From Clostridiales bacterium (GTDB lineage: Bacteria; Bacillota; Clostridia; Peptostreptococcales; Anaerovoracaceae): a stretch of DNA of 45,619 nt. Below are positions 43,516-45,619 of the stretch, in pieces; the first letter of the stretch is position 1; every line of letters begins with the position of its first letter. The DNA lies in contig SVCS01000007.1 in NCBI GenBank assembly GCA_015058205.1, positions 1 to 45,619 of the forward strand, written 5' to 3'. Both the position numbers and the translations under genes were made by a program. The notes beneath the pieces were generated by a model. It was not told where the DNA came from. It worked only from the letters and a program-made list of their open reading frames with translations, and ran no database searches.

Positions 43516-45232
43516 CTATTTCAAAAAACTGGCTCATGTACTCACGTAAAGCATCATCGCAAACATAAATATATGTTCCTCTTATTCCTCGTGTGAGGAG
43601 GGTCAAATAAATATTACACAGATAATCCTTCAATGCTTCCGGATTGTCTGCAACTCCTGCTTTGCCAAGTCCGTCAAAGTAATTCGTTTTATCCGAAATA
43701 ATCTTCTGACTCTTTGAGTCATATTTCAAATCATTGCCGATAATGATTCCGGCATAGTTCAGGTCATACCCTTGAAGTGTGTGGATACAACCTATTTCCT
43801 CAGGAGCAGTCGGTGTTGTGATCCAATTGTCATAGACACGGTTCCAACGATATTGATGTCCCTGGATGTTGATTGTATATGCATCCGTGTTCTTCCTGTC
43901 CCAAGGCCATGCAAAACCTGCAGCCATCCTGCAAAGACCCATCTCGTCATTTTTCTTTTTAATGTCCTCAAACATCTGATGGCAATTTTTATACAGTTTC
44001 AGATCATAATTTTTGATTTCTCGAAATCCTTTTGCACAGCATGACAGAATATCACGCATATAGTTTATGTAATCACTTCCGCCAAGACAACGCCACTGAG
44101 TATCAAGGGCCATTTGTGCTTTTGGTTCTCTGTACTTGTCTTTGAGGATCCCCATGAATTCTTCTTCCCTCAAATCACATGGACGTACAGTTTGAAGCTC
44201 GTCCCTAAAGAGAATTTGATTTCTGCTGCAGAGCATAATCCAGTCGAGTTCTGTGCCCATTTTTTCATCCAGTCCCAGATACTTATTCCGGTTGATGATC
44301 GTCGGATGGTGAGAAACATTTCCTCTGTAGCGGCAACGCAAACGGTGCGCCTCGTCGACAATAAGCAGATCAAAAGGCTTCCCGGTCTTCTTAAAGTCAT
44401 CAACAACTTCCGCTGGAGTAAGCACCATTTTCTTGTCCAAAAGCCGCACATTCTTAAATACATCCCGCAGGGAGGATTGCAATGATTTCTGAGGTACAAC
44501 CAGGCCAATCTTTTTGATGTTTTTGATGTTATCAGACATGAAAACATCAAATACATCTGTCATTTCCGCCTCGTCGTTGAATTGGCTGCTGTCTAGCCAT
44601 TTTGGATCATTAATGTCGGCAAGATATTTCATTAGGAAAACAGCCACTATCGTCTTGCCTGTCCCCGCACCACCACGGACAATCATCGTCATCTCTTTAT
44701 TGTTATTCTCAGCAAGCAACCGAAGAATCCTGATAACCGCGTCCGTCTGTTCATCACCTAATGATTTGTATGGTGAATATTTGAATATTTCGGAGTTTTC
44801 TATTTCATCAAGCGTATTATTAACGACACCTAGTTTTTTAAGTTTGTTCCAGATTTTTCGAAATTCATCTCGATACTCATGTTTATTGAAATACTCGTGG
44901 TCATGAATTCCGCTGTTCCCGTTTTGCAAAATGTACTTTCCATCAGATGCCATATACTTGATCAGGAACGATTCCAAATCAAGGGCAACAGACTTGTTAA
45001 AGTTACCATCGCTGATAATTCGTATCTCTGTGAGCTTCTGTCTTTGCTCCACTTGAAGATGCTGATCAATTCTCCTGGATGCGTTAACTGTCTCACCGAC
45101 ATATGCCTCTTCGTCATTATTGATCACATAAACAATAGGCCAGTTCAAGCCGACGTTGTTTTTGTCGTGACGCAGCTGACTGACTTGTGATGATGTGGTT
45201 GTATTAAATTCGAATTTGTCGATGTGGAACAT
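43508..45232 (-). CDS. GIY-YIG nuclease fused to DUF2075 helicase/ATPase
   Basis: 574 residues. The N-terminal GIY-YIG-like domain has IVYVINNDEEAYVGET (33-48), an arginine pair at 53-54, a glutamate at E87 and an asparagine at about 104-106, so the catalytic set seems complete. The DUF2075 superfamily 1 helicase-like domain has Walker A GGAGTGKT (187-194), Walker B DEAH (293-296) and HTLQGYDLNYAGIIIG near the C-terminus. GAGG lies before the ATG, 1 base after the zinc-ribbon stop. The fusion is characteristic of phage-defence or DNA-processing loci. Confidence 0.85.
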   Translation of the reverse strand: MFHIDKFEFNTTTSSQVSQLRHDKNNVGLNWPIVYVINNDEEAYVGETVNASRRIDQHLQVEQRQKLTEIRIISDGNFNKSVALDLESFLIKYMASDGKYILQNGNSGIHDHEYFNKHEYRDEFRKIWNKLKKLGVVNNTLDEIENSEIFKYSPYKSLGDEQTDAVIRILRLLAENNNKEMTMIVRGGAGTGKTIVAVFLMKYLADINDPKWLDSSQFNDEAEMTDVFDVFMSDNIKNIKKIGLVVPQKSLQSSLRDVFKNVRLLDKKMVLTPAEVVDDFKKTGKPFDLLIVDEAHRLRCRYRGNVSHHPTIINRNKYLGLDEKMGTELDWIMLCSRNQILFRDELQTVRPCDLREEEFMGILKDKYREPKAQMALDTQWRCLGGSDYINYMRDILSCCAKGFREIKNYDLKLYKNCHQMFEDIKKKNDEMGLCRMAAGFAWPWDRKNTDAYTINIQGHQYRWNRVYDNWITTPTAPEEIGCIHTLQGYDLNYAGIIIGNDLKYDSKSQKIISDKTNYFDGLGKAGVADNPEALKDYLCNIYLTLLTRGIRGTYIYVCDDALREYMSQFFEIVE

Positions 45233-45233
45233 G

Positions 45234-45455
45234 TTAGCCTCGCGTTCTTCTTATATCCTCTTCCATATTCTCATCCCACTGCAGTTTGCAGCTTTTGCAT
45301 CGGAAGGTTCGGCTGCTGCCGGTTCCGATGCAGGCAGGGCAAATAACAGCTCGCCCTTCTTTTACTTCCTGCCGAAGCTCCGGAATGGCCAGAATCATGC
45401 TGGATGTCACCACCCGCACTACCTTATCAGAATCACATCTCGGACAAGTTTTCAT
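45234..45455 (-). CDS. Three-CxxC zinc-ribbon protein (73 aa)
   Basis: Three CxxC pairs (C4/C7, C39/C42, C53/C56) suggest two zinc sites. The central SSMILAIPELRQEVKEG is conserved between both copies in the window. AGGAG lies 7 bases before the ATG. It is the first gene of the helicase-HNH-methyltransferase unit and ends one base before the helicase start. It could be a DNA-binding regulator or accessory subunit; no family recognised. Confidence 0.7.
   Translation of the reverse strand: MKTCPRCDSDKVVRVVTSSMILAIPELRQEVKEGRAVICPACIGTGSSRTFRCKSCKLQWDENMEEDIRRTRG
45270..45422. repeat. 153-bp direct repeat, right copy
   Basis: This copy lies inside the intact zinc-ribbon gene and is the likely parent of 41668-41820. 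Confidence 0.75.
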
Positions 45456-45501
45456 GGGTTATCTCCTATGATGATCTATCGCACCAATTTGATGCTCTAA
45501 T

Positions 45502-45521
45502 ATTATACCATATGTTATAAT
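45502..45521. promoter_or_regulatory. Overlapping divergent -10 boxes
   Basis: ATTATACCATATGTTATAAT contains TATAAT on the plus strand (45516-45521) and TATAAT on the minus strand (45502-45507), facing away from each other. The first belongs to the gene at 45545, the second to the zinc-ribbon unit. The -35 regions are weak, so the two promoters probably compete. Confidence 0.5.
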
Positions 45522-45544
45522 CATTCCATCGGCAGGTGAATGTT

Positions 45545-45619
45545 ATGAGTAATTGGAGAAAAAAGATATACGAGGTTCTGAACCCGGGCATCAAAGAAGG
45601 CTCTCTGAGCCGTGCTTAT
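45545..45619 (+). CDS. Probable ion transporter, N-terminus only
   Basis: ATG at 45545, with AGGTGA five bases upstream, opens a frame through the window edge: MSNWRKKIYEVLNPG followed by IKEGSLSRAY. This start resembles six-helix voltage-gated ion channel proteins, which continue with the first transmembrane helix after SRAYD. Only 25 residues are visible, so the assignment is tentative. Confidence 0.45.
   Translation, partial: MSNWRKKIYEVLNPGIKEGSLSRAY

Overview
The window looks like chromosome from an anaerobic, low-to-moderate GC Firmicute (class Clostridia). The evidence is strong AGGAGG-type ribosome binding sites, an oxygen-sensitive glycyl radical enzyme with its activase, TTG/GTG starts, and protein families typical of amino-acid-fermenting Clostridia. 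Genus cannot be fixed from sequence alone. Nearly every gene is on the minus strand. The exceptions are one 45-codon gene (6284-6421) and a gene running off the right edge (45545 onward). No rRNA, tRNA, CRISPR array, transposase or integrase was seen.

Left part (1-8.3 kb): an aconitase-family hydratase, a PD-(D/E)XK-like protein, and a 450-bp AT-rich gap holding a periodic array of about ten TGTGCACA-like motifs. Then come a YtcJ-type amidohydrolase coupled to a macro-domain protein, a small membrane protein, a cupin, a Cys-rich protein, a nitroreductase, a Cys-rich mini-protein with a clear terminator, and a MazG-type pyrophosphohydrolase.

Centre (8.3-39.2 kb): a roughly 30-kb catabolic island built of expanded families. 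It holds five YtcJ-type amidohydrolases (a sixth at 3.9 kb) plus one imidazolonepropionase/prolidase-like amidohydrolase. It also holds three type B carboxylesterases, three GPH-type transporters, two closely related APC permeases, a saccharopine-dehydrogenase-like enzyme, a glycyl radical enzyme with activase and SDR, and two AraC regulators. The inferred logic is import of amide/ester conjugates, cytoplasmic hydrolysis, then anaerobic processing; the substrates are unknown. Two intergenic elements 13 kb apart (25923-26035 and 39105-39217) are nearly identical. Each has a 13-bp inverted repeat followed by TTGCT motifs at the same helically phased offsets. The same TTGCTTTATT word lies on the -10 of one AraC gene, so the island is probably one regulon.

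Right part (39.2-45.6 kb): an AT-richer accessory region. It carries an endolysin (CW_7) remnant, a five-zinc-ribbon protein with a central nuclease-like domain, and a severed 3' end of an RlmD/RumA-type rRNA methyltransferase gene. It also carries a compact module of zinc ribbon, GIY-YIG/DUF2075 helicase, HNH nuclease and methyltransferase. That module is bracketed by two copies of the zinc-ribbon gene, one truncated exactly at the methyltransferase stop codon. It looks like a mobile, possibly defensive, unit. The window ends in the start of a probable ion transporter.
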